DNA of 64,000 nt, from the NCBI RefSeq assembly GCF_014650055.1, contig NZ_BMUF01000011.1, positions 1 through 64,000 of the forward strand, written 5' to 3'. The position numbers and the translations under genes are program-made. The notes beneath the pieces are model-generated. The model made no database searches. It was given only the letters and a program-made list of their open reading frames with translations, and was not told where the DNA came from. Below, in pieces: positions 28,501 through 35,549 of this stretch. This stretch comes from Streptomyces malachitofuscus. GTDB taxonomy: Bacteria; Actinomycetota; Actinomycetes; Streptomycetales; Streptomycetaceae. The stretch's first letter is position 1, and each line of letters begins with the position of its first letter.

Positions 28501-30014
28501 GGGGAGGCTCCGGCGAGGTGGAGGGCGGTGATCCTGTGCGCCTCCGTGGTGATAAGTATCCGGTAGCCGCCGCTGTGGCAGAGGGCGGTGGGGGTGCCGT
28601 CGGTGTCGTGCTCGACGGTGATGCTGTTGCCGTTGCGGTCGTGGATCCGGTCCAGGAGGGCGTGGTCGTCGGCGTACCTGGTGAAGTGCCAGGTGCGGCC
28701 GAGGGCGGGGTCCGTGATCGTGTAGCCCTCGGGCTCGGAGCGCAGCTCCCAGCGTGGTCCTTCCGTCGGCAGGCTCGAACCGTCCGCGGCCGGGTGGGGG
28801 TAGGCCAGGATCAGACCGTCCTCGTGGACGGAGAGGATGCGGTCGGGCTCGATCTCCAGCCGCTGGTCGACGGTCGAGGACCAGGAGGGGCCGAACCAGC
28901 GGCCGGCGCGGTAGCCGGATTCGGCACGGCGTTTGAACAGCAGCGGAAGTGTTCCAGGGAGGGAAACGTCGGTCTGCGGCAAGTACATCTTGCCCGTGGC
29001 CAGGTCGATCGGGTCATCAGGGTTGTGCTGGGTGGCGTGGTTGTCGCTGTGGGTGCCGGGGTCGCTCCCGTCCACGTGGGAGCCGGCCGTGCCCAGGCCC
29101 GTAGGGCTGCCGAGGGCGTTGCGGCCGTCCATGTGGCGGGCCAGGCTTCCCGCGCCCTTGAAGGCCGCTCCGCCGGCGAGGCTGGGCACCGCGTAGCCCA
29201 GCATGCGCGCCGGGTCCTTCTGGAACTCGTCCCAGGTGTTGGAGGCGCCGTCGTAGACGGCGTTCGAGAAGCCGACCGGGTCCCTGACCGCGCCGACGCC
29301 GCCGTCGATGACCATCGCTGCGTCGTGAACGTAGGCCTTCGGTTCGGTGAGCAGCCGGCCCGGGTTGACGGCGAGGCCGAACTCGACGAGGTCGTTCCAG
29401 CCCTCCTTCGCGCCGTCGGTCATGCGCTGCCAGCCGCTCGGGCGTTTGGGGGCCTTTTCGGCGGCCTTGTGCAGCGTCCGCTTCGCGACGGCGGCCGCGT
29501 CCGCGACGTCGCCCTGGGCGGTGTTGATCCGCTCGACCAGTTCCGCCATGGCGGTCCTGCCCGGGTCGGTCTCGGGGGGCCGGGTGGGCAGCGTGGCCGC
29601 GTCCGCCTTGATCGCCGTGTTGTAGTCGTCGACGGCCTTGGCGTACTGGCGGGAGAGGTCGCGGGCGACGGGCGCCTCGTGGTCGAGGATCTGCTGGGTG
29701 AGGCGCTGGGCCCCGTCGAGCACCTCGCGGTAGGCGAGTACGGCGGCGCCCGCCTCGACGAAGGCGTCCATCGCTCCGTCGAGGTCCTTGGGCAGTTTCT
29801 TGACCGTCTTGCGGAACTCCTCGGCGGCCTCGCCCTGCCAGGGGTCGGTGTTGAGCTTGCGCAGTTGTTCCGCGCCCTCGCCGAAGTGTGCCGCCGCGCC
29901 GCCGAGTTTCTTGATCAGCCGGTCGAGCTCCGCGGGTTTGCCCGGGACCCAGTCCTGGACCGTGTCGTCGGGGCCGATCCATATACGGCGGAAGAGGAAC
30001 CGTTTCTCCGTCAT
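25557..30014 (-). CDS. WXG-RHS polymorphic toxin
   Basis: A 1485-aa polymorphic toxin. Residues 1-110 form a WXG100-like helical unit (DPWQGEAAEEF, W59-G61), marking it as a likely type VII substrate. A helical pre-repeat region (about 110-330) and a DUF6531-type entry (DPIDLATGKMYL, about residue 337) lead into some 25 YD/RHS repeats (YDAAGRL, YDPLGRL and similar). The RHS core signature (RFPGQYYDPETGLHYNYFRHYDPET, then DPLGLA) ends at about residue 1361. The final 124 residues (25560-25931) are the variable tip, with VELKHPVL, TAGEAEIAG and NNNSGHYKP motifs. I cannot assign its activity. GC content drops sharply at the tip. RHS repeats normally form a cocoon enclosing the tip. Confidence 0.93.
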   Translation of the reverse strand: MTEKRFLFRRIWIGPDDTVQDWVPGKPAELDRLIKKLGGAAAHFGEGAEQLRKLNTDPWQGEAAEEFRKTVKKLPKDLDGAMDAFVEAGAAVLAYREVLDGAQRLTQQILDHEAPVARDLSRQYAKAVDDYNTAIKADAATLPTRPPETDPGRTAMAELVERINTAQGDVADAAAVAKRTLHKAAEKAPKRPSGWQRMTDGAKEGWNDLVEFGLAVNPGRLLTEPKAYVHDAAMVIDGGVGAVRDPVGFSNAVYDGASNTWDEFQKDPARMLGYAVPSLAGGAAFKGAGSLARHMDGRNALGSPTGLGTAGSHVDGSDPGTHSDNHATQHNPDDPIDLATGKMYLPQTDVSLPGTLPLLFKRRAESGYRAGRWFGPSWSSTVDQRLEIEPDRILSVHEDGLILAYPHPAADGSSLPTEGPRWELRSEPEGYTITDPALGRTWHFTRYADDHALLDRIHDRNGNSITVEHDTDGTPTALCHSGGYRILITTEAHRITALHLAGASPDGTDQELIRYGYSPEGDLTEVVNSSGLPLRFTYDAAGRITSWTDTNDRSYAYEYDDRDRCIAEGGSEGHVSLRIAYSDPDPETGLRTTTATTGTGHVYRYFVNDLCQVVAEVDPVGAVTRFDRDRHNRLLSRTDPLGHTTRFSYDAAGNLTSVVEPDGRETQADYNDLHLPTTVRYPNGTTAHQTYDSRGNRTALTAPTGHTTRFAYDEQGRLTAVVDPLGNTTTVHCDDAGLPVRITDPLGATTSYARDIFGRPVTITEPTGAATRLEWTVEGLLARRTAADGTTESWTYDGEGNCTTHTDRLGGVTHFAYTHFDLLTARTGPDGVRYEFEHDTELHLTKVTNPQGLTWSYTYDPAGRLATETDFDGRTLTYTYDAAGRLTSRSNMLGHTTSYERNAQGQVITKHTPDGATTYTYDPIGHLTEATAPDGTTLILERDLHGRVLSETVDGRTLTYAYDEFGRRTARTTPTGASTTWTYDATGLSTEMTASGRTIAFTYDPVGRELTRRIGETLTLDHTYDPLGRLTTQSVTGTGSRPLQHRAYTYRADGNLIGIEDQLSGSRRFDLDPTGRVTAVHAANWTERYAYDESGNQTTASWPTSHPGGEATGSRDYDGTRITRAGRVRYEHDALGRTTLRQKPRLSRKPDTWHYTWDAEDRLNEVTTPDGTRWRYTYDPLGRRTSKLRLSHDGETVTEQVLFTWDGTTLCEQTTTSPSLPNPVTLTWNHRGLHPITQSERITAADAPQQEIDSRFFAIVTDLVGTPTELVDEEGDIAWRTRTTLWGTTTWPTTSTAYTPLRFPGQYYDPETGLHYNYFRHYDPETARYLTPDPLGLAPAPNPTEYVQNPQGSADPLGLAPTYENQMPEELERELDEADRLGVRPLRVGDSGFDEAINSGTIKWVVDQNGDLLVMPKTLPGVELKHPVLTRGGPVQTAGEAEIAGADGSYIGLVINNNSGHYKPSQDSLQVGREAFERAGIVFLE
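25560..25931 (-). other. Variable C-terminal toxin tip of the RHS protein
   Basis: This segment encodes the 124 residues after the DPLGLA junction. Its codon use is far less GC-rich than the repeat body; for example GLVINNNSGH is written with CTA, ATT and AAT codons. Conserved-looking residues are the H in LKHPVL, E in AGEAEI and H in SGHY, which could form an active site. The family is not known to me. Confidence 0.75.
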
Positions 30015-30037
30015 GCTGGGTGTTCCTGCTCCTGCCG

Positions 30038-30535
30038 CTACTTCCGGGGTCCGTCAGGGGTTTGGTTCTGGCCGTCGCGGTCCACCGGCACCAGGCGGGC
30101 CTGGACCTCGCCCTTCTCGGCGAGTCCGTGCTCCTCGAGGAACGTGGTGACGGGGTGGTCGTCCTTGAACTGTTCCTGCCGCTCGAGCATCAGGGCCTTG
30201 TACCGGTTCTTGGTCTCGGTGACCAGGAAGTCGTTGATCGTGGCGCTCAGCGCGGTGACGATCACGTCGGCGTCGTCGGCGATGCAGCCCAGGCCGTGGC
30301 ACCACTTGTCGAGGAAGTCGTTGACCGCCTCGGTGACTTCACCGGCTCCGGTGTTCTCCTCGGCGACCTGGAAGGCATTGTCGAAGAGCTGGTCCGCTCG
30401 TTCCTCGGAGATCTTCCGGGCAACGGACGTGGACTCCTCCAGCGGCCGCGCGATCGACTGGAGGAACTGCACTTCCCACTTGAACTCGCCGCCGTCCGCG
30501 CCCTTGGGGATGAGCCAGGCCTGTGTGTCGCTCAT
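30038..30535 (-). CDS. ESX-cluster helical protein upstream of the RHS toxin
   Basis: A 165-aa, probably helical and acidic protein with a short cysteine pair (DKWCHGLGC, about residues 77-85) and a charged Gln/Asp/Pro tail. It has no WXG turn or membrane segment. Its ATG overlaps the stop of the SseB-like gene by four bases (ATGA), and it lies 23 bp before the RHS toxin gene, so the three are one operon. Position suggests a secretion partner or chaperone for the toxin (inference). Family not recognised. Confidence 0.8.
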   Translation of the reverse strand: MSDTQAWLIPKGADGGEFKWEVQFLQSIARPLEESTSVARKISEERADQLFDNAFQVAEENTGAGEVTEAVNDFLDKWCHGLGCIADDADVIVTALSATINDFLVTETKNRYKALMLERQEQFKDDHPVTTFLEEHGLAEKGEVQARLVPVDRDGQNQTPDGPRK

Positions 30536-31005
30536 GCCGCGCTGCCCCGGGGTCGGTACGAGATGTGCAGCACGGGTTCGGTGGCGGTGGCGGGCGAGGC
30601 GAGGCGCACGGTGTGCTCGGCGGCCGGGTCGAGCCAGACGTCGAGTCCCGGTGGCAGCAGGTCGAGGAGGTCGGCGCCCGTCGTCGAGAACCAGGCCCCG
30701 CCGTCTGTGAAGAGCTGGAACTGTTCCAGCGAGGTGAACACCGGTACCAGCCGGGCCGCGGAAGGGGCGGGGTCGGCGGTGGAAGTGGCCAGGTCGAGGA
30801 TGCGTGAGCGTGGCGGTGCGTCGCCGGCCGGGGGCTCGGGCGCGGTGATCGTCAAGAACCCTGGTTCTTCGGGGCGTTCGCAGTACACGCGGGCTTGAAG
30901 GAAGGCGTCGAAGACGTCCTGCGGGGACGCCTCACCGTGCTTGGCCCTTCGTACGGTCTCGGCCAGGCCGGCCTCGGCCGTGCCGGCGTCGCCGGTCGTG
31001 GTCAT
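30532..31005 (-). CDS. SseB N-terminal domain-like protein
   Basis: A 157-aa protein with the pattern of the SseB N-terminal domain common in actinobacteria: an acidic helix, then RLVPVFTSLEQFQLFTDGGAWF and DLLDLLPPGLDVWLDPAAEHTVRL. I chose the ATG at 31005 (MTTTGDAG), which has a G-rich upstream region. ATGs at 31032 and 31155 are alternatives, but the longest form reads through the intergenic gap. SseB-type proteins recur in Streptomyces ESX clusters; their role is unknown. It overlaps the next gene by four bases. Confidence 0.82.
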   Translation of the reverse strand: MTTTGDAGTAEAGLAETVRRAKHGEASPQDVFDAFLQARVYCERPEEPGFLTITAPEPPAGDAPPRSRILDLATSTADPAPSAARLVPVFTSLEQFQLFTDGGAWFSTTGADLLDLLPPGLDVWLDPAAEHTVRLASPATATEPVLHISYRPRGSAA

Positions 31006-31168
31006 GTCGGCGCCGCCCCCGTTCGCACGCATGGGCTCAAAGATCACACACGTGCTCCGCGGTGCGCAACGCAACTTTGCCGATCGGTACGTGGCGAAGC
31101 GCACATGCGAAGAGGAGGCGGACCGGGGCCGGTTCGCCTCCTCTTCGGTCGGCACAGTGCCGTGCGGG

Positions 31169-31480
31169 TCAGCCCATCAGCATGCGGAAGCGGGCCGCGT
31201 TGCCGTGGTCGGTGTCCTTGTAGCCGATGACGGACTCGTCGAGGAGCTGGGCGATGCGGGCCAGCTTCTGGCACATCTGGTCCATCTCCGAGCTGCTGCT
31301 GCGCTGGATCTCGGTGTAGGCGGTCTTCGCCTCGCCCTCCCAGGTCTCGGCGACGGCCTTGACCTTGGTCATGAGGGTGTCGAGCTGCTCGCCCAGCTCC
31401 TTGGCCGTCTTGCGCACGTCCTGCGCGGCCTGGGTGACGGTGTCGAAGTTGACGGCGGTGCGGTCGTAGTTGACGCTCAC
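31169..31480 (-). CDS. WXG100 family protein (EsxA/EsxB type)
   Basis: A 103-aa ESX substrate: two helices around the turn W47-E48-G49, with a C-terminal YxxxD secretion motif (YKDTD, residues 87-91). Such proteins are secreted as heterodimers through EccC recognition. It lies 31 bp downstream of the other WXG100 gene, with which it should form the dimer. In S. coelicolor the corresponding pair (EsxA/EsxB) affects sporulation. I have not fixed which of the two is A or B. Confidence 0.93.
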   Translation of the reverse strand: MSVNYDRTAVNFDTVTQAAQDVRKTAKELGEQLDTLMTKVKAVAETWEGEAKTAYTEIQRSSSSEMDQMCQKLARIAQLLDESVIGYKDTDHGNAARFRMLMG

Positions 31481-31511
31481 TGTGTGTTCTCCCGGATGGC
31501 GGCGGTGTCGG

Positions 31512-31844
31512 TCAGGCGAGGTCGGTGATACGGCTGGTGACCTGGTAGGAGTTGTCCACCTTCCGGATCTCCGAGACGCGTTCCTGCTCGTGGGCGCTGA
31601 AGCCCTTGACGCTCATCCGCATGACGTCCTCCAGGTCCACGAGGTCGTCCTGGATCTTCTTCAGGTGCTGGTTGACCCCGCGCTGGACGGTGTCGAACTC
31701 CTTGCCCGCGGCGCCCTGCCAGCCTGCCTGGATCATGTCGACGACGGCGTTGAGGGACGTCACCCTGCTGCTGACGTCCTGGTGGAAGTCACGAATCTTG
31801 TTGGCGAGATCGGTCAGGTCCGAGTCGCTGTAGTCGACGCTCAT
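31512..31844 (-). CDS. WXG100 family protein (EsxA/EsxB type), first gene of the toxin operon
   Basis: A 110-aa WXG100 protein with the turn W42-Q43-G44 between two amphipathic helices. Unlike its neighbour it has no YxxxD/E motif at the C-terminus, the usual asymmetry of an Esx heterodimer. It is the first gene of a minus-strand run: WXG100 pair, SseB-like, 165-aa protein, RHS toxin, immunity gene. A possible promoter lies at 31984-32012. Confidence 0.93.
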   Translation of the reverse strand: MSVDYSDSDLTDLANKIRDFHQDVSSRVTSLNAVVDMIQAGWQGAAGKEFDTVQRGVNQHLKKIQDDLVDLEDVMRMSVKGFSAHEQERVSEIRKVDNSYQVTSRITDLA

Positions 31845-32158
31845 GGCCTCTTGCCCTCCTCATGAAGTGCTGGACGGGTGTCCAGGGTGTCCTGGCGGGC
31901 AAGAACCGCTGCCTCCCTGCGCGACGCGTGGTCGCAGCGCCGCGCCGCCCCCGTGCGGTACCACACTCGTGGCACCCGCAGCCACTTTAGTCACTTGGTG
32001 AGGGTGTTCCAACTGCAAAGCGGCCACAGGCCAGTTCGGGGCCGGTACTGTCCGCCGGAAACCATGTGATCCGGTCACCGGACGGACACTCCCCGTGGAG
32101 GTGCCCCAGTACTGTGACCGTGGATCGTTCGTACGTCAGGAAAGGACACCGTTCCGCC
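31845..32158. other. Divergent intergenic region upstream of the WXG100 operon
   Basis: 314 bp without a gene, lying between the minus-strand WXG100 operon and the plus-strand DUF397 gene. It contains the candidate minus-strand promoter at 31984-32012 and a GC-rich leader before the WXG100 start. The plus-strand promoter is not evident. Confidence 0.6.
31984..32012 (-). promoter_or_regulatory. Possible promoter of the WXG100/RHS operon
   Basis: On the minus strand TTGGAA (plus 32007-32012) and TAAAGT (plus 31984-31989) are separated by 17 bases, in an unusually AT-rich patch. It would give a leader of about 130 bases before the first WXG100 start. This is a sequence match only. Confidence 0.4.
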
Positions 32159-32470
32159 ATGGCTGATCTGCCGGACCGGGAGCGCGAGACGCCCGAGGAA
32201 ATCAAGGCGCGCAAGGAGCGCGAGCGGGACGAGCTGTACGCGCTGGACATCTCCGGCGTCGAGTGGCACAGCGCTCCGGGCACGGAGGCGCACGAGGAGC
32301 GGGTGGAGATCGCCTATCTGCCCGCCGGTGCGGTGGCGATGCGGTCGTCGCTGGACCCGGGGACGGTGCTGCGCTACACGGAGGCGGAGTGGCGTGCCTT
32401 CGTCCTGGGGGCACGGGACGGGGAGTTCGACCTCGAGCCGGCGCCGGGGGACGCGGCCGCCGCCGAGTGA
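32159..32470 (+). CDS. DUF397 family protein
   Basis: A 103-aa protein. A charged N-terminal helix precedes a DUF397-like core: EWHSAPGTEAHEERVEIAYL, then VAMRSSLDPGTVLRYTEAEWRAFV. DUF397 proteins are small actinobacterial proteins often paired with helix-turn-helix regulators; no such regulator is adjacent here. The ATG at 32159 (MADLPDRE) is preceded by AAAGGA. It is convergent with the second mycosin gene, 54 bp apart. Confidence 0.82.
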   Translation: MADLPDRERETPEEIKARKERERDELYALDISGVEWHSAPGTEAHEERVEIAYLPAGAVAMRSSLDPGTVLRYTEAEWRAFVLGARDGEFDLEPAPGDAAAAE

Positions 32471-32524
32471 CCCCGGGGCGGGCATCCCGCCTCGCCGCCC
32501 CGTCGGCGGCGGCTCAGGCGGGCC

Positions 32525-33766
32525 TCACGCCCCCCGGTTCCGTCGACGGCGGCTCAGGTCGCGCAGTGCCACGGCCGTACCGGCGATGACCGTGACCAGG
32601 ACCGCGGTGATGCCCAGCACGTAGACCGCGTGCCGTTCGTCGCGCTCCGCCGCGGTCTCCGCCAGGGAGAACGGGGCCACGTCGGGAGCCTGGGCCCTGG
32701 TCACCCCCGGGTCGGGGGTGGGGGACGAGGGGGGCTCCGCGAGGTCGGACTCCTGGACTGCGCGGACCGGGTCGACCACGCCCCAGCCGACGAAGTCGTC
32801 GTGCCCGTTGACCGAGCGTTCCGCGGTCTGCTCGATCCGGGTGACGATCTGGGCCGTGGTCCAGTCCGGGTGCTTCTCCTTGAGCAGGGCGGCCACCCCG
32901 GCGACGAAGGGTGCCGAGAAGCTGGTGCCGCTGTCCGTGCACTGGCCGCCGCCGGGGACCGTGGAGACGATGTCGACTCCGGGCGCGGCCACCCCCACGA
33001 AGTCGCCGGCCTGGGAGAAGGCGGCGCGTTCGTTGTTCCGGTCGGAGGAGGCCACGGCCAGTACGCCGTCGAAGGCCGCCGGGTAGGTGTTCTTCACCTT
33101 GCCGTCCAGGCCGTCGTTGCCCGCGGAGGCGACCACGACCACGTTCCGGGCGATGGCCTCGCGGACCGCTTCGGCCAGGGCGGAGGTGGCGGACAGGGGC
33201 TTGGTGGTGTCCTGGGAGATGTTGATGACGTCGGCGCCCCGGGCGACGGCGTGGTCGATGGCCCGGGCCATGGTGTCGGAGTCGCCGCTGCTGTCGGCGT
33301 CGTTCTGGCGGATGGGGATGATGGTGGCGTTGGGGGCCAGGCCGACGAATCCGGTTCCCTCGCGGGGCCGGGCCGCGATGATGCCGGCGACCTTGGTTCC
33401 GTGGCCCACCTCGTCGTTGGTGGGGTCGCCGCCCTTGCCCTTGGTGAGCAGGTCCAGTCCGGCCGCCTTGTCGACGGCGGCGGTGAGCTGGGGGTTCTTG
33501 TCGTCGACGCCCGTGTCGATGACGGCCACGCGCACGCCCTTGCCCTTTTCGGTGCCCTGCCAGAGTTCGTCGAGCAGGACGCGCTGCAGCGACCAGGGGC
33601 GGGCCTTGAACTGCCGTGTGCTGGGGTAGGTGCACTCTCCGCTGCCGTCGAGGCGCAGGTGGTCCTGCGGGCGTTGCGGCGCATCGTGGGCGAGGGCGGG
33701 CAGGCCGCCGCCGAGCGCGGTCAGGAGTACGGCGGTCGCCAGCAGGGCGGCCTTGGTCGGCGACAC
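32525..33766 (-). CDS. mycP: Type VII secretion-associated subtilisin (mycosin), copy 2
   Basis: A 413-aa membrane-anchored S8 protease with a signal peptide ending near LPALAHD. The catalytic residues are D84 (AVIDTGVDD), H122 (VGHGTKVAG), N217 and S282 (SGTSFSAPFVAG). C45 and C276 are placed like the mycosin disulfide. A C-terminal helix (about 380-400) ends in RRRR. The GTG at 33766 with AAAGGGA upstream is the sensible start; the frame is open further but only as an eccB shadow. It lies 77 bp downstream of eccB on the same strand, the usual EccB-MycP neighbourhood. Confidence 0.94.
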   Translation of the reverse strand: MSPTKAALLATAVLLTALGGGLPALAHDAPQRPQDHLRLDGSGECTYPSTRQFKARPWSLQRVLLDELWQGTEKGKGVRVAVIDTGVDDKNPQLTAAVDKAAGLDLLTKGKGGDPTNDEVGHGTKVAGIIAARPREGTGFVGLAPNATIIPIRQNDADSSGDSDTMARAIDHAVARGADVINISQDTTKPLSATSALAEAVREAIARNVVVVASAGNDGLDGKVKNTYPAAFDGVLAVASSDRNNERAAFSQAGDFVGVAAPGVDIVSTVPGGGQCTDSGTSFSAPFVAGVAALLKEKHPDWTTAQIVTRIEQTAERSVNGHDDFVGWGVVDPVRAVQESDLAEPPSSPTPDPGVTRAQAPDVAPFSLAETAAERDERHAVYVLGITAVLVTVIAGTAVALRDLSRRRRNRGA

Positions 33767-33843
33767 CGGTGCGGTCCCTTTCTTGTCCGTCGTCGGTCGT
33801 CCGGGGGTGCGAGGGGGGCGGGTCCGCGCCCTGGGCCGCCGGG

Positions 33844-35370
33844 TCACGAACCCTGGGGCTGGCGTGCGCTGTTGGTGTCGAGGCGCGGTCCCTTGGCGAG
33901 GAACTCGGACCAGGCCAGCGGGATCCTCGTCGGCCGGACGTTCTGGTAGCCGAGCTTGACCTGGGCCTCGCTCGGTTCGGGGGCGCCGTCCTCCTTCTCG
34001 CCGGTGTCGTCGGCACCGATGTCCGAGGTCTCGCTGTCGCTGTCCCCGTTGGCCTGGACGGCGTACCGCAGTCCGGTGTCCGTGACGAGGAAGAGGGAAC
34101 CGGCGTCGGACGCGGTGCCCTGGATCTGGGTGTAGAGCTGGCCGGTTCCGGGGGTGACGTAGGTGCTGGTGCCGTCGGCCGTGATCTCGACGGGGTAGTC
34201 GCTGCCCGCCCAGGTGCTGAGGACGGTCGAGTTGTCCTTGCCGACGTCGCGCAGGACGCTGCACACCGTGTCCCGGCCGCCGTCGGCGGAGTTGACCTGG
34301 CGGGCCCGCCGGTCCGGCCAGTCGGCGGGCTGGCCGGCGAACGGCTCGGGGGCGGCGGTGAAGTCCTGCAGGCCCACGGTGCGGGCCTTGCCGTTCATGT
34401 TGAGTACGGCCGTCTGCGGCGAGGAGATCAGGAGCCAGGCGGTGAACTCGGTGACCGGCCGCACCTCGCCGGGGAGGACGACGTAGTACTGGGTTCCCTC
34501 GCCGGTCTCCGTCCTGAGGACCGTGCCGACCCTGTTCTCGTCCGCCGACAGCTGTCCCGGGACGCCGGCGGGATCGCCGACGCCGGACGGGAGCCGCGGG
34601 AAGCGGATCGGGTCGCCCTCGTGGAGGGTGGCGAGCCATTCCTTGCTGACCGACTGGGGCGTGCGGGAGCCGACGAGCGCGATGGTCAGCGGGTCGTTCT
34701 CGGCCCCGGTGACCGCGTACGCGGTGCCGCGGGCGTCGACCAGGTGGCGCTCACCGGTGCGGGTCTTCACGTACAGCACGTCGCCGCCGGAGAGCCGGCC
34801 GGCGCCCTCGGTCTTCTTCCGGTCGCCGCCGGCGAGCACGAACGTTGCCTCCTGCACAGTGCCGTTGCCGTCCTTGCCGCCGGGCTGTGCGCAGATCGCC
34901 CAGCGCTTGGCCCGGCCGGCCTCGTCCGCGGAGGGCAGGCGGTCGGGGGCGTAGGGGATGCCGAGGATCGGTCCGCGCGACAGCTTGCCGGAGTCGAGGA
35001 TCTTGTCGTCGACCTGGACGACCTTGTAGCCGGCGTCCTTCATCAGCAGGCGCGCGGAGGCGAGGTTGAGCACCGGGTGCAGCCGGGTGGCGCCGTCCGT
35101 CTTCAGGACGACGTAGCGGGTCGTCGACTGCTTGCCGACGATCACCCGCGTTCCCGGTTCGTCCCAGCCCGGCGGGGCGGTGGGCTTGAACATGCCCCAG
35201 GCCCCGAAGACGCCCAGCACCAGCACGCCGACGATCAGACTCGGCAGGACGGCCCGCAGCGGGCGGGGGGCTCCCTCCTCCGATCCCGACGGCGAGGGCT
35301 GGAGGAAAGCGGCCAGCATGCGCCGCTTCGCGAACGTGTAGGCGTTGAGTTCGTCGCGCCGTGATGCCAT
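33844..35370 (-). CDS. eccB: Type VII secretion protein EccB
   Basis: A 508-aa ESX membrane-complex subunit. It has the family-typical N-terminus (MASRRDELNAYTFAKRRMLAAF), one membrane helix (about residues 43-61), then a large extracytoplasmic domain with repeated R-type units and conserved cysteines (RWAICAQPG, RDTVCSVLRD). The C-terminus is acidic and ends in a proline/serine tail. It is divergent from eccE and followed by a mycosin gene, so a promoter is expected between 35371 and 35549. Confidence 0.94.
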   Translation of the reverse strand: MASRRDELNAYTFAKRRMLAAFLQPSPSGSEEGAPRPLRAVLPSLIVGVLVLGVFGAWGMFKPTAPPGWDEPGTRVIVGKQSTTRYVVLKTDGATRLHPVLNLASARLLMKDAGYKVVQVDDKILDSGKLSRGPILGIPYAPDRLPSADEAGRAKRWAICAQPGGKDGNGTVQEATFVLAGGDRKKTEGAGRLSGGDVLYVKTRTGERHLVDARGTAYAVTGAENDPLTIALVGSRTPQSVSKEWLATLHEGDPIRFPRLPSGVGDPAGVPGQLSADENRVGTVLRTETGEGTQYYVVLPGEVRPVTEFTAWLLISSPQTAVLNMNGKARTVGLQDFTAAPEPFAGQPADWPDRRARQVNSADGGRDTVCSVLRDVGKDNSTVLSTWAGSDYPVEITADGTSTYVTPGTGQLYTQIQGTASDAGSLFLVTDTGLRYAVQANGDSDSETSDIGADDTGEKEDGAPEPSEAQVKLGYQNVRPTRIPLAWSEFLAKGPRLDTNSARQPQGS

Positions 35371-35549
35371 GAGTGACTGCAGCTCCCCGTTACCGCCCCG
35401 GGGTTGCGCATCCCGGGCCGTCCGTTGTCGGACCGGCCCCCTACTATGCCTGGTGATCGTCGGCGCGCGTGGAGCAGGTAGGGTACGGGCTCTTTGCGAG
35501 CCACAGCAGTGCAGTTGCTCGGGCTGTTGTGACCAGAGCGGGGGATGGA

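Noticed and set aside
28122..30710. 862-aa plus-strand open frame
   Set aside because: Antisense of the RHS toxin N-terminal half and neighbours, without a family motif.
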